A stretch of DNA of 24,711 nucleotides. It comes from DATLWN01 sp964422615. GTDB lineage: Bacteria > Pseudomonadota > Zetaproteobacteria > Mariprofundales > Mariprofundaceae. Shown in pieces: positions 6,638 through 14,123 of the stretch. The notes beneath the pieces were generated by a model. That model did no database searches, was not told the DNA's origin, and saw nothing but the letters and a program-made list of their open reading frames with translations. Position 1 is the first letter of the stretch; every line of letters starts with the position of its first letter. The stretch is from positions 1 to 24,711 of the forward strand of contig CAYRBJ010000027.1 of the NCBI GenBank assembly GCA_964422615.1. Direction: 5' to 3'. A program made the position numbers and the translations under genes.

Positions 6638-7450
6638 TTAGCCTTCGGCCGCATCCCAGGCGGTGAGGAACTCGGCGAGATGGGGGCGGGATTCGGCCTC
6701 GGCCTGCAGGTAGTTGCGCATGCCGAGCACGGTGCGCGCATAGGCGCCGTCGGTCAGCGCACCCGAGAAGCGCTGCCAGGCGAGCAGGATCAGGGCGGTG
6801 GTCAGCACGTCCGTCTCGCAATAGTTGCGGATGGCCTCGATGTCCCCGGCCTCATACAGACCGCGCACGTCGGCGCCCGAGGTGTCGAGCTTTCCAGGTA
6901 ATCCCAAGACCGCGGCGATCTCGTCCATGGAGCAGCGGGCCGAGGCGCCGTAGTCGGAGAGCACCTCCATCAGGTCCATGTGGTAGGTCGAGTTGTAGCG
7001 GGTATCGTAGTTGGTCCACTTGTCGCCCTCGGAGAACCAGCGCGGGCAGGCCACACCCTGCACCATGGCGCGGTGTTTGAGCACCGGCACGTCGAAGCCG
7101 CGGCCGTTGTAGGACACGAGCTGCGGGGCGCGGGACTGGATCAGGCCGAAGAAGCCGTCGACGAGCTCGCGCTCGTCGGACTTCACATCGCCGCCGCTGC
7201 CCACGCGCTTCAACACAAGCTCCGAGCCTTCCTCGCCGGGCTCGCGCGTGAACTGCACGTAGCTGATCGCCACCACCCGATGGAAGGGCTGGCGCGGGAA
7301 ATCGTTGCGCCCGTCGGTCTTTTCCAGGAAGTAGGCGGAAAGCGCATCGCGTGCCTCGGCATCGCTCAGCCCGGGCTGGCGCAGCAGGCGACGGGCCGCA
7401 TCGGCATCGACCACGGTCTCGATATCGAACACGAATACATCACGGCGCAT
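6638..7450 (-). CDS. PolB-type 3'-5' exonuclease (DnaQ-like fold)
   Basis: 270 residues, matching the family described as a predicted exonuclease related to the exonuclease domain of DNA polymerase B. Motif I is FDIET (Asp9, Glu11). Motif II is YNGRGFDVPVL (Asp120), with HMDLMEVLSDYG (Asp159) further on. Motif III is NYCETDVL (Tyr210, Asp214). All four metal-binding acids appear present, so it should be active on DNA or RNA 3' ends; its biological target is unknown. The start ATG overlaps the end of murJ by 11 bases, and GAGGA stands five bases upstream, so the two genes are probably cotranscribed. A decayed second copy of its 3' end lies at 5736-5909. Confidence 0.9.
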   Translation of the reverse strand: MRRDVFVFDIETVVDADAARRLLRQPGLSDAEARDALSAYFLEKTDGRNDFPRQPFHRVVAISYVQFTREPGEEGSELVLKRVGSGGDVKSDERELVDGFFGLIQSRAPQLVSYNGRGFDVPVLKHRAMVQGVACPRWFSEGDKWTNYDTRYNSTYHMDLMEVLSDYGASARCSMDEIAAVLGLPGKLDTSGADVRGLYEAGDIEAIRNYCETDVLTTALILLAWQRFSGALTDGAYARTVLGMRNYLQAEAESRPHLAEFLTAWDAAEG

Positions 7451-9041
7451 GGGTATCCTCCCGGGTCTTCTGTGGGCGGCGGAAGCCGAGGCTGGGTCGC
7501 TCTCCCAGCAGCCAGGCACCGACAAAGAATACCGCCATGCTGCCGCCGATGGCGGCCGTGAGCCAGGCTGCCTGCGGCCACTTGTCGGTGGTCGGGAAGG
7601 GCCAGGCATGCTGCAGGCCCACGATGGCGGCCAGCATCGCCAGGCTGGCCAGCACGGCGCGGCCGATGCGGGCGAGGCTGGCGGCATCGAACACGGTGCC
7701 GTGCAGGCGGCGCACCCGCAGTACCAGCATCGTCACGTTGGCGAAGGCTGAGAGCGACGTGGCCAGGGCCAGTCCGACATATCCGAACGGGCGCATCAGC
7801 AGCACGGCCAGCACGATGTTGATGCCGACGGCGATAGCGGCGTAGCGCGTCGGGGATTTGGCGTCCTTCTCGGCGTAGCAGGCGGCAGAGAGCACACGCA
7901 CCCAGCAGAAGGCCAGCAGCCCGATGGCATAGGCCTGCAGCGTGTGCGCCGTGGCCAGGGTGTCGGCATGGGTGAAGCGGCCACGCTCGAACAGCACGCC
8001 GATGATCGGCTCGGCCAGCCAGAAGGCGCCGACGATGGCGGGCAGGGTGATCCAGGTCATCCAGGCCAGGCCGTGGCGCAGGTCGCGGCGAGCCTCCTCG
8101 TGCCGGCCGTGGGCAGCGTGGTCGGATAGGGTCGGCAGCAGTGCCGTACCCATGGCGATGCCGAACAGGGCCAGCGGCAGCTGCACAATGCGGTCGGCGT
8201 AGTACAGGTAGGAGACGGCGCCGGTCGGCAACAGCGTGGCCAGGATGGTGCCGATCAGGATGTTGATCTGCACCGCCGCCACGCCGAGCACGGCCGGACC
8301 GAACAGGCGCAGGGTGCGCCCGATCGCCGGAAGGCGCGGATGCCACGCGAATCTCGGTGTCCAGCCGATGCGCTTCAGCGCCGGCAGCTGGATGCCCAGC
8401 TGCAACGCGCCACCCAGCAGCACCCCGAAGGCGATCGCCAGGGCCGGGTTGGAAAAGCCCGGAGCCAGCACGATGGCGGCGAAGATGATGGCGATGTTCA
8501 ACAATGCCGGGCTGGCGGCGGCCAGCGAGAAGCGGCGGTAGGCATTGAGCACACCCCAGGCCAGCGCGGTCAGCGAGATCAACAGCAGGTAGGGGAACAT
8601 CCAGCGCGCCAACAACAGGGCCGCATGCCAGCGTCCGGGATCGTGGCGGAAGCCAGGCGCGAAGAGCAGCAACAGCCAGGGCATCAGCAGCATGCCGAGC
8701 ACGGTGAAGGCCACGAGCACGGCCAGCAGCAGCGAAGCCAGGGCGTCCAGGTAGTGGCGGGCCTGATCCTCGCCCTGCTTCCGCTCCTCGGCCAGCACCG
8801 GCACCATGGCGACGGTCAGCGTACCCTCGGCGAACATGCGCCTAAAGAAGTTCGGCAGCCGGAAGGCGACGAAGAAGGCATCGGCCAGTGGGCCGGCACC
8901 CAGCACGCGCGCCAGCAGCACGTCGCGCACGAAGCCGAGCAGGCGGGAGGACAGCGTCCAGCCGCCGACGGTGGAGGCTGCGCGCAGCAGTCCGCCGCCG
9001 GGCCGCGGTGATGCAGGATTTGACTTGTCTGCCGATGCCAT
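7440..9041 (-). CDS. murJ: Lipid II flippase
   Basis: 533 residues with about 13-14 hydrophobic segments; a MOP/MVF-superfamily inner-membrane protein that moves lipid II to the periplasmic face for peptidoglycan assembly. The N-terminal signature SRLLGFVRD...ADAFFVAFRLPNFFRRMFAEG carries Arg33, Arg39, Asp54 and Arg67, which I align to the essential Arg18, Arg24, Asp39 and Arg52 of the E. coli protein. That makes the N-terminus here about 15 residues longer. The chosen start (MASADK) has only a weak ribosome site, so a later start cannot be excluded. Its 3' end overlaps the exonuclease gene. The 110-bp gap to divergent rpsU is shared, as in many gammaproteobacteria where murJ neighbours rpsT or rpsU. 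Confidence 0.95.
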   Translation of the reverse strand: MASADKSNPASPRPGGGLLRAASTVGGWTLSSRLLGFVRDVLLARVLGAGPLADAFFVAFRLPNFFRRMFAEGTLTVAMVPVLAEERKQGEDQARHYLDALASLLLAVLVAFTVLGMLLMPWLLLLFAPGFRHDPGRWHAALLLARWMFPYLLLISLTALAWGVLNAYRRFSLAAASPALLNIAIIFAAIVLAPGFSNPALAIAFGVLLGGALQLGIQLPALKRIGWTPRFAWHPRLPAIGRTLRLFGPAVLGVAAVQINILIGTILATLLPTGAVSYLYYADRIVQLPLALFGIAMGTALLPTLSDHAAHGRHEEARRDLRHGLAWMTWITLPAIVGAFWLAEPIIGVLFERGRFTHADTLATAHTLQAYAIGLLAFCWVRVLSAACYAEKDAKSPTRYAAIAVGINIVLAVLLMRPFGYVGLALATSLSAFANVTMLVLRVRRLHGTVFDAASLARIGRAVLASLAMLAAIVGLQHAWPFPTTDKWPQAAWLTAAIGGSMAVFFVGAWLLGERPSLGFRRPQKTREDTHAP

Positions 9042-9078
9042 GATAATCCGTCGCCCTTCCCTGTTTTCGGGCAGCCTA

Positions 9079-9093
9079 TGCGCCGTCGGCGCA
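9079..9093. promoter_or_regulatory. Palindrome in the murJ/rpsU divergent gap
   Basis: TGCGCC, loop GTC, GGCGCA forms a perfect 6-bp inverted repeat midway between the two divergent starts. It could be an operator or an RNA hairpin in the rpsU leader. I could not identify convincing -35/-10 boxes for either gene in this gap. Confidence 0.3.
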
Positions 9094-9151
9094 AACGGAA
9101 AGCCAAAGGCAGGGATCATGCCGGATTACGGAACGAAGGAGGTGATTTTCC

Positions 9152-9367
9152 ATGCCGGGTGTCAAGATACACCAGGATGAGCCGTTCGAGTTGGCGCTGA
9201 AGCGTTTTCGCCGTCAGGTCGAGAAGGCCGGCGTCATCACCGAATGCCGTCGCCGCGAGGCTTATGAGAAACCCTCCGTCCAGGCCAAACGCAAGGAGGC
9301 TGCGGCCCGCAAGCGCCTGAACAAGCGCCTGCGACGCATCCGCATGCGCGAACAGCGGAACTACTGA
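9152..9367 (+). CDS. rpsU: 30S ribosomal protein S21
   Basis: 71 residues, strongly basic, the standard bS21 length. It acts in the small subunit near the anti-Shine-Dalgarno region during initiation. Diagnostic stretches are MPGVKI near the start, FELALKRFRRQVEKAG, and the Arg/Lys-rich tail KRLRRIRMREQRNY. The ribosome site is exceptional: AAGGAGGTGA at 9136-9145 is nearly a full complement of the 16S 3' end. It is the first gene of the macromolecular-synthesis cluster with dnaG and rpoD, but a terminator after it should let it be expressed far above its partners. Confidence 0.98.
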   Translation: MPGVKIHQDEPFELALKRFRRQVEKAGVITECRRREAYEKPSVQAKRKEAAARKRLNKRLRRIRMREQRNY

Positions 9368-9396
9368 GTTCCGTCCGTGCCGCGTGCACACCACAG

Positions 9397-9433
9397 GATG
9401 CCGGGCGCCGCTGCGTCCGGCATCTTATTTTCT
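9397..9433 (+). terminator. Terminator after rpsU
   Basis: An 8-bp perfect stem (GATGCCGG at 9397-9404, CCGGCATC at 9417-9424) with a 12-base loop is followed by TTATTTTCT. It lies 30 bases after the rpsU stop. Partial readthrough would feed yqeY-dnaG-rpoD, comparable to the known rpsU-dnaG terminator of E. coli. Confidence 0.8.
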
Positions 9434-9473
9434 GCCGGTGCAGAATCATGACCGGTAAACCAGGGGAATGCCC

Positions 9474-9920
9474 ATGCTGACGCAGCGTATTGCCGATGAC
9501 ATGAAGGAAGCGATGCGGGCGGGCGACAAGGCGCGGCTGTCGGCCATCCGCATGCTGCGTGCCGCCATCAAGGATCAGGAGATCGAACTCGGGCGCACAT
9601 TGGTGGATGAGAATGTGCTGCAACTGGTGTCCAAGCAAATCAAGCAGCGCCGGGAGTCGGCGGCCCAGTACGGAGAGGCCGGCCGGGCCGACCTTGAGCA
9701 GCGGGAGCTGGCCGAGGCCGAGGTGCTGGCGGCATACCTGCCGGCGCAGCTGTCGGAATCCGAACTCGCGAGCATCATCGACGAGGGCATCGAGGAGACG
9801 GCTGCCTGCAACGTGCGCGACATGGGCAAGCTGATGGCCTGGCTGCGCCCGCGTGTGCTGGGGCGCAGCGACATGGGGGAGGTGTCGGCCAAGGTCAAGG
9901 AGCGGCTGCAGGGCGACTGA
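9474..9920 (+). CDS. yqeY: GatB/YqeY domain protein
   Basis: About 148 residues, the standard YqeY size. The N-terminal helical half (LTQRIADDMKEAMRAGDKARLSAIRMLRAAIKDQEIE) and the helical tail (AAYLPAQLSESEL...VKERLQGD) match the family. The latter half resembles the tail domain of GatB, which contacts tRNA in amidotransferase. YqeY itself is a stand-alone protein of unclear role. I prefer the second ATG at 9474 because AGGGGA lies six bases upstream, whereas it abuts the ATG at 9468. The gene sits between rpsU and dnaG, an insertion in the classical three-gene order that occurs in a number of proteobacteria. Confidence 0.93.
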   Translation: MLTQRIADDMKEAMRAGDKARLSAIRMLRAAIKDQEIELGRTLVDENVLQLVSKQIKQRRESAAQYGEAGRADLEQRELAEAEVLAAYLPAQLSESELASIIDEGIEETAACNVRDMGKLMAWLRPRVLGRSDMGEVSAKVKERLQGD

Positions 9921-9965
9921 CGTGCTTGGCCTTGCCAAACCACCCTTGCGGGTTTAATTAGTACC

Positions 9966-11666
9966 ATGGCACGCTTTTCCCCAGCCTTCATCGACGAGGT
10001 GGTGTCGCGCAGCGACCTGGTCGAGGTCATCGGCCGCCACGTCGATCTGAAGAAATCCGGCTCCAATCTGATGGGACTGTGTCCCTTTCACCATGAAAAG
10101 AGCCCCTCGTTCTCGGTGTCCCCGGACAAGCAGCTGTATTACTGCTTCGGTTGCGGCAAGGGTGGCGGCGTCATCCAGTTTCTGACCGAGCATGACGGCT
10201 ACTCCTTTCCGGAGGCCATCGAATATCTGGCGGAAAAGGCCGGTATGGCTCTGCCGGCCGATGTCGTTGAAAGGCCCGAGGAAGAGGAGAAAAGGCACCG
10301 GGGCCTGGATCTGCTGGCCCGCGCCGCCGCGGCCTTCGCCAAGCAACTGGAATCCCCGCAGGGCAAGGGGGCCCGCGATTATCTCGCTAAGCGCGGCATG
10401 TCGGATCAGATCATTCGCCACTATCAGTTGGGCTATGCGCCGCCGGGCTACGGTTTCATGCAGAAGGCCCTGGGAGGCGAGGGTCAGGCCATGGCGCTGG
10501 CCGAGACGGCCGGCCTGGTGTTCAAGAACGATCGTGGCGGCTATGGGGACCGCTTCCGCGACCGCGTGATGTTTCCGATCCGGGACCGGCGCGGCCATAT
10601 CGTCGGCTTCGGCGGCCGTGTGCTGGGTGAGGGTGAACCGAAATACCTGAATTCGCCGGAAACGCCGTTCTTCCACAAGTCTGAACTGCTGTACGGCTTG
10701 TCAGAACACCGCGACAGCATCCGCGGCCGCAAGCAATTGGTGGTGGTCGAGGGCTATATGGACGTGCTGGCCATGGCGGCGCACGGATTGGCCGTGGCCG
10801 TGGCGCCGCTGGGCACCGCCATCGGCGAGCGGCAGATCCGTGAGATCCTGCGCCTGCGCGAGTCGCCGGTATTCAGCTTCGATGGCGATCGCGCCGGCCG
10901 CCAGGCCGCCTGGCGCGCCCTGGAACAGATGCTGCCGGTGCTGAAGGCCGAACATACGCCGCGTTTCCTGTACCTGCCGGAGGGCGAGGATCCGGATTCG
11001 CTGCTGGCCGCAGAGGGAGCGGAGGCTTTTGCACACCGCCTCGCGGACGAGGCCAGGCCGGTGCTCGATACCTGGCTGCATGGGCTGAGGCTGCTGGCAG
11101 GCCAGGGGGCGGACGGCCGGGCGCGCATGGCCAAGAAAGCGGACCAGATGCTGGCCACGATGGCCGATGACTACCTGAAACAGGCATGGCGGCAGGAGGC
11201 CGAAAAGGCCACGGGCCTGAGCCTGAGCCAGGGTGCGGTGCGGCCCCGCAGACCCTCCGCTCCGGCGCGCCCGCCGTCACTGACGCTGGCAGACCAGTTC
11301 ATGGCTGCGTTGTTGCAGCAGCCCGAGCGCCTGTCCAAACTCACAAACGACGATTTAGGGTTTATACTTGACGGAGATGGCATGGATCGGGTATACACGC
11401 GCGCTTTTGACCTTGGTAAACGGCAGCCGCTTGTCGGCAATGCGCTGCTGAAGGTTCTGATGCAGGAGTATCCCGATGACCCGCTGATCCCCCGCTGGGC
11501 GAACCAGCCGGCGGTGGATGAGGCTGCATTCGATGCCCTGCTGGTGGCCATGAGGGCCGAGAGCATCCGCCGCCGCTTGCAGGAGCGCCGGCACGAGATG
11601 GGATTGGAAGAAACGATGCGCCTGCAACGGCAATTGCAGACGCTGAATCAACAACGTAGAGGTTAG
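9966..11666 (+). CDS. dnaG: DNA primase
   Basis: 566 residues; synthesises RNA primers at the replication fork and works with the DnaB helicase. The N-terminal CHC2 zinc ribbon has Cys39, His42, Cys60 and Cys63. The catalytic core follows, with the TOPRIM glutamate in VVVEGYMD (Glu262) and the acidic pair in FDGDRAG (Asp306, Asp308). The C-terminal part (from about 440, after a Pro/Arg-rich linker RPRRPSAPARPPS) is the helical DnaB-interaction domain. No Shine-Dalgarno is visible upstream of the ATG; the preceding bases are AT-rich (TTTAATTAGTACC). It ends one base before rpoD, which suggests coupled translation. The central-carbon context is normal and nothing is broken. Confidence 0.98.
   Translation: MARFSPAFIDEVVSRSDLVEVIGRHVDLKKSGSNLMGLCPFHHEKSPSFSVSPDKQLYYCFGCGKGGGVIQFLTEHDGYSFPEAIEYLAEKAGMALPADVVERPEEEEKRHRGLDLLARAAAAFAKQLESPQGKGARDYLAKRGMSDQIIRHYQLGYAPPGYGFMQKALGGEGQAMALAETAGLVFKNDRGGYGDRFRDRVMFPIRDRRGHIVGFGGRVLGEGEPKYLNSPETPFFHKSELLYGLSEHRDSIRGRKQLVVVEGYMDVLAMAAHGLAVAVAPLGTAIGERQIREILRLRESPVFSFDGDRAGRQAAWRALEQMLPVLKAEHTPRFLYLPEGEDPDSLLAAEGAEAFAHRLADEARPVLDTWLHGLRLLAGQGADGRARMAKKADQMLATMADDYLKQAWRQEAEKATGLSLSQGAVRPRRPSAPARPPSLTLADQFMAALLQQPERLSKLTNDDLGFILDGDGMDRVYTRAFDLGKRQPLVGNALLKVLMQEYPDDPLIPRWANQPAVDEAAFDALLVAMRAESIRRRLQERRHEMGLEETMRLQRQLQTLNQQRRG
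11340..11368 (+). promoter_or_regulatory. Candidate internal promoter for rpoD inside dnaG
   Basis: Within a conspicuously AT-rich pocket of dnaG, CTCACA (11340-11345, 4 of 6 to the -35 consensus) and TATACT (11363-11368, 5 of 6 to the -10) stand 17 bases apart. They lie 300 bases upstream of rpoD. E. coli also has rpoD promoters inside dnaG. This is a sequence match only. Confidence 0.4.
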
Positions 11667-11667
11667 C

Positions 11668-13635
11668 ATGACGTCAAAGCAGGATCAGATCCGTATCCGC
11701 AAACTCGGGACACTGATGGCCAAGGGCAAGCAGTCCGGTTTCATCACCTATGAAGAGCTGAACAAGCATCTGCCCGAGGGCTTGGTGTCCGCCGACCAGG
11801 TAGAGAACATCATCAATATCTTCACCGAGATGGGTGTGGAGGTGGTGGATCCCGAGCGCGCGCCGACCGGGGCCTATGCCATGCGCAAGGACCGGTTGCG
11901 CAAGGAGGACTCCGCCCTGCGTGCCGATACCACGACGCTGGGTACGGTGGTGCGCATCGATGATCCGGTGCGCATGTACCTGCGCGAGATGGGCACGGTC
12001 GAGCTGTTGACCCGCGAGGGCGAGATCGAGATCGCCCGCCGCATCGAGGAAGGCCGCATGCAGGTGCACGAGGCCATCTGCCGCTGCCCGAGTACATTCC
12101 GCGAGATCATGCTGCTGGGCGAGCAGGTGCTGCAGATCCGCAACGAGGCGCTGGAACTGGAGGAGGAGCCGAACTTCCGCGATATCCTCGATATCGACGA
12201 CAAGGTGGTGAATGCCGCGGCGATCGCCGAGTACGAATCGCGCCTGGAGCGCAGCGAGGAGGATGATGACGAGACGGCCGAGGATGAGCCGAAGTTCGAT
12301 GCGGACCAGCTGTCCGAGGCGATCAAGGCGCGCATGGCCACGCCCGACGGTACGCCGATGCAGGAGACGGTGATCACCAAGCAGGAGCAGCTCGATGCGG
12401 CGCTGGCGCATTTCGCTGCAGCCAAGCATCTGCACGACGACTACATGAAGTGCAAGAAGAAGCTCGACAAGAATCCCGACGATGCCAAGACCCTCGAGCG
12501 TTCCGAGACGTTGATGAAGTCCATGCTGATGGAGCTGGTGAACATTCCGTTCTCCAGCCGCCAGATCGATCTGCTGGTGCAGCGCTTCAAGAATTCGATC
12601 GAGCGTGTGCGCAAGTATGAGCGGGACATCCGCGATCTGGCCCTGGCCGCCAAGATGCCGCGCAAGCTGTTCCTCGAAACCTTCCCGAGCCAGGAAACGG
12701 AGGAGCGCTGGGTGGACGATATCATTCGCCAGAATGCCGGCGCCCCTTGGCTGGAGGCATTTGAGGGCATGGCTGGCAAGGTCCGCGAGAACCAGCGCCG
12801 GCTCAAGCGCGTCGAGCAGGAGACCGAGATGAGCGTCGAGGAGCTCAAATCCGTGGCGCGTATGCTGACGATGGGCGAGGCCAAGGCCCGCCAGGCCAAG
12901 CGGGAGATGATCGAGGCCAACCTGCGCCTGGTGATCTCCATCGCCAAGAAATACACCAACCGCGGCCTGGGCTTCCTCGACCTGATCCAGGAAGGCAACA
13001 TCGGTCTGATGAAGGCCGTGGACAAGTTCGAGTGGCGCCGCGGCTACAAGTTCTCGACCTATGCCACCTGGTGGATCCGCCAGGCCATCACCCGCTCGAT
13101 CGCCGATCAGGCCCGCACCATCCGCATTCCGGTGCACATGATCGAGACGATCAACAAGATGATGCGCGTTTCCCGCCAGATCGCCCAGGAGATCGGTCGC
13201 GAGCCGACCCCGGAGGAGTTGGCGCAGTACCTGGAAATGCCGGTGGACAAGGTCGAGCAGATACTCGAGGTGGCCAAGGAGCCGGTGTCCCTGGAGACGC
13301 CGATTGGCGACGAGGAGGACTCGGAACTCGGCGATTTCGTCGAGGACGAGAACGCGGAGGACCCGCTGGATGCGGCCATCGGTGCGGCATTGCAGGAGGC
13401 CACGCTGGAGGTTCTGGAGGGGCTGACCGACCGCGAGCAGAAGGTACTGCGCATGCGTTTCGGCATCGGCATGAACACCGACCATACGCTGGAGGAGGTC
13501 GGCAAGCAGTTCGGCGTGACGCGCGAGCGCATCCGTCAGATCGAGGCCAAGGCCCTGCGCAAACTGCGTCATCCGTCGCGCTCGACGAAGCTGCGTACCT
13601 TCGCCGACTTCATCGACACCTCGTCGCTGGGTTGA
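11668..13635 (+). CDS. rpoD: Primary sigma factor, sigma-70
   Basis: 655 residues, somewhat longer than the 613 of E. coli. Domains in order: region 1.1 (about 1-80, ITYEELNKHLPEGLVS); region 1.2 (from about 99, DPVRMYLREMG); a non-conserved insert with an acidic run (EEDDDETAEDEPKFD) and the sigma-70 NCR; regions 2.1-2.4 (about 415-490, with FLDLIQEGNIGLMKAVDKF and YATWWIRQAITRSI); region 3 (IPVHMIETINKM onward); and region 4.2 helix-turn-helix (about 607-636, TLEEVGKQFGVTRERIRQIE). AGAGG precedes the ATG. It is the last gene of the cluster, followed by a strong terminator. The primary-sigma identity is secure from regions 2 and 4. Confidence 0.99.
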   Translation: MTSKQDQIRIRKLGTLMAKGKQSGFITYEELNKHLPEGLVSADQVENIINIFTEMGVEVVDPERAPTGAYAMRKDRLRKEDSALRADTTTLGTVVRIDDPVRMYLREMGTVELLTREGEIEIARRIEEGRMQVHEAICRCPSTFREIMLLGEQVLQIRNEALELEEEPNFRDILDIDDKVVNAAAIAEYESRLERSEEDDDETAEDEPKFDADQLSEAIKARMATPDGTPMQETVITKQEQLDAALAHFAAAKHLHDDYMKCKKKLDKNPDDAKTLERSETLMKSMLMELVNIPFSSRQIDLLVQRFKNSIERVRKYERDIRDLALAAKMPRKLFLETFPSQETEERWVDDIIRQNAGAPWLEAFEGMAGKVRENQRRLKRVEQETEMSVEELKSVARMLTMGEAKARQAKREMIEANLRLVISIAKKYTNRGLGFLDLIQEGNIGLMKAVDKFEWRRGYKFSTYATWWIRQAITRSIADQARTIRIPVHMIETINKMMRVSRQIAQEIGREPTPEELAQYLEMPVDKVEQILEVAKEPVSLETPIGDEEDSELGDFVEDENAEDPLDAAIGAALQEATLEVLEGLTDREQKVLRMRFGIGMNTDHTLEEVGKQFGVTRERIRQIEAKALRKLRHPSRSTKLRTFADFIDTSSLG

Positions 13636-13660
13636 GTCCCGGACGAGTCCATGAACGAAG

Positions 13661-13688
13661 AGCGGCGCCCCCGGGCGCCGCTTTTTTT
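13661..13688 (+). terminator. Strong intrinsic terminator after rpoD
   Basis: A 9-10-bp GC-rich stem (AGCGGCGCCC with GGGCGCCGCT) with a very small loop is followed by seven Ts (13682-13688). It lies 25 bases after the rpoD stop and closes the rpsU-rpoD cluster. Confidence 0.93.
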
Positions 13689-13747
13689 GTGCATCGCACG
13701 GTGATCGGTTCAGTCGATCGGTACTGGCTACTGGCAGTAGAACCATC

Positions 13748-14082
13748 CACTTGTTCTTTCTTGCTCAGCCAAGAAAGAACCAAAGAAGGCTGCCCGCAAG
13801 GCCGGCGCGTCACCCGCCTGGCCGGGCCGCGAACGGGCGCAACATTTTGCGCTGATCCGTTCGCCAGCCCCGCCCATGCGGCGCCCCGGCAAGCGGGGCG
13901 GAAATCCCCCTTCTTGCTCTTGATTCCCCGTTAGCAGCCTGCCGAGACAAGTGTTCAAAAGCGGAGTAGAGCGGCAGGGCCGCGGCCGTTTTTGAACATG
14001 CAGGATCGGGGACCCGAAGGGCAGGCTGGTTCCGGGGTGCCTTTCTTTGGTTCTTTCTTGGGCATGCAAGAAAGAACAGGTG
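13748..14082. repeat. Hairpin-bounded intergenic element (335 bp)
   Basis: The gap between rpoD and the YmdB-type gene holds no credible gene. It is framed by two 43-44-base sequences in inverted orientation (13748-13790 and 14039-14082) that differ at only a few positions. Each contains its own perfect hairpin: GTTCTTTCTTG with CAAGAAAGAAC, 6-base loops, at 13753-13780 and 14050-14077. Both are followed on the inner side by CAAAGAA(A)GGC or its complement. Between them are more stems: GCGCAA/TTGCGC (13837-13852) nested in GAACG/CGTTC, GCCCCG/CGGGGC (13883-13899), and TGTTCAAAA/TTTTGAACA (13952-13998). Short open frames here on both strands look like by-products. It carries no transposase. 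A non-autonomous repeat or structured RNA is the best description. Confidence 0.75.
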
Positions 14083-14123
14083 CTTGGTTTTGGTGTTCAC
14101 GCCGCAATGATGCGGTGTGCTTG

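Noticed and set aside
11674..13746. A 690-codon open frame antisense to rpoD
   Set aside because: It lies fully opposite a certain gene. Its composition (Leu/His/Gln/Asp-rich) is what GC-rich codons give when read backwards, and it matches no family.
13728..14100. Two minus-strand frames of about 100 codons inside the hairpin element
   Set aside because: They read through the terminal hairpins and change frame with them. They are better explained as by-products of a GC-rich repeat.
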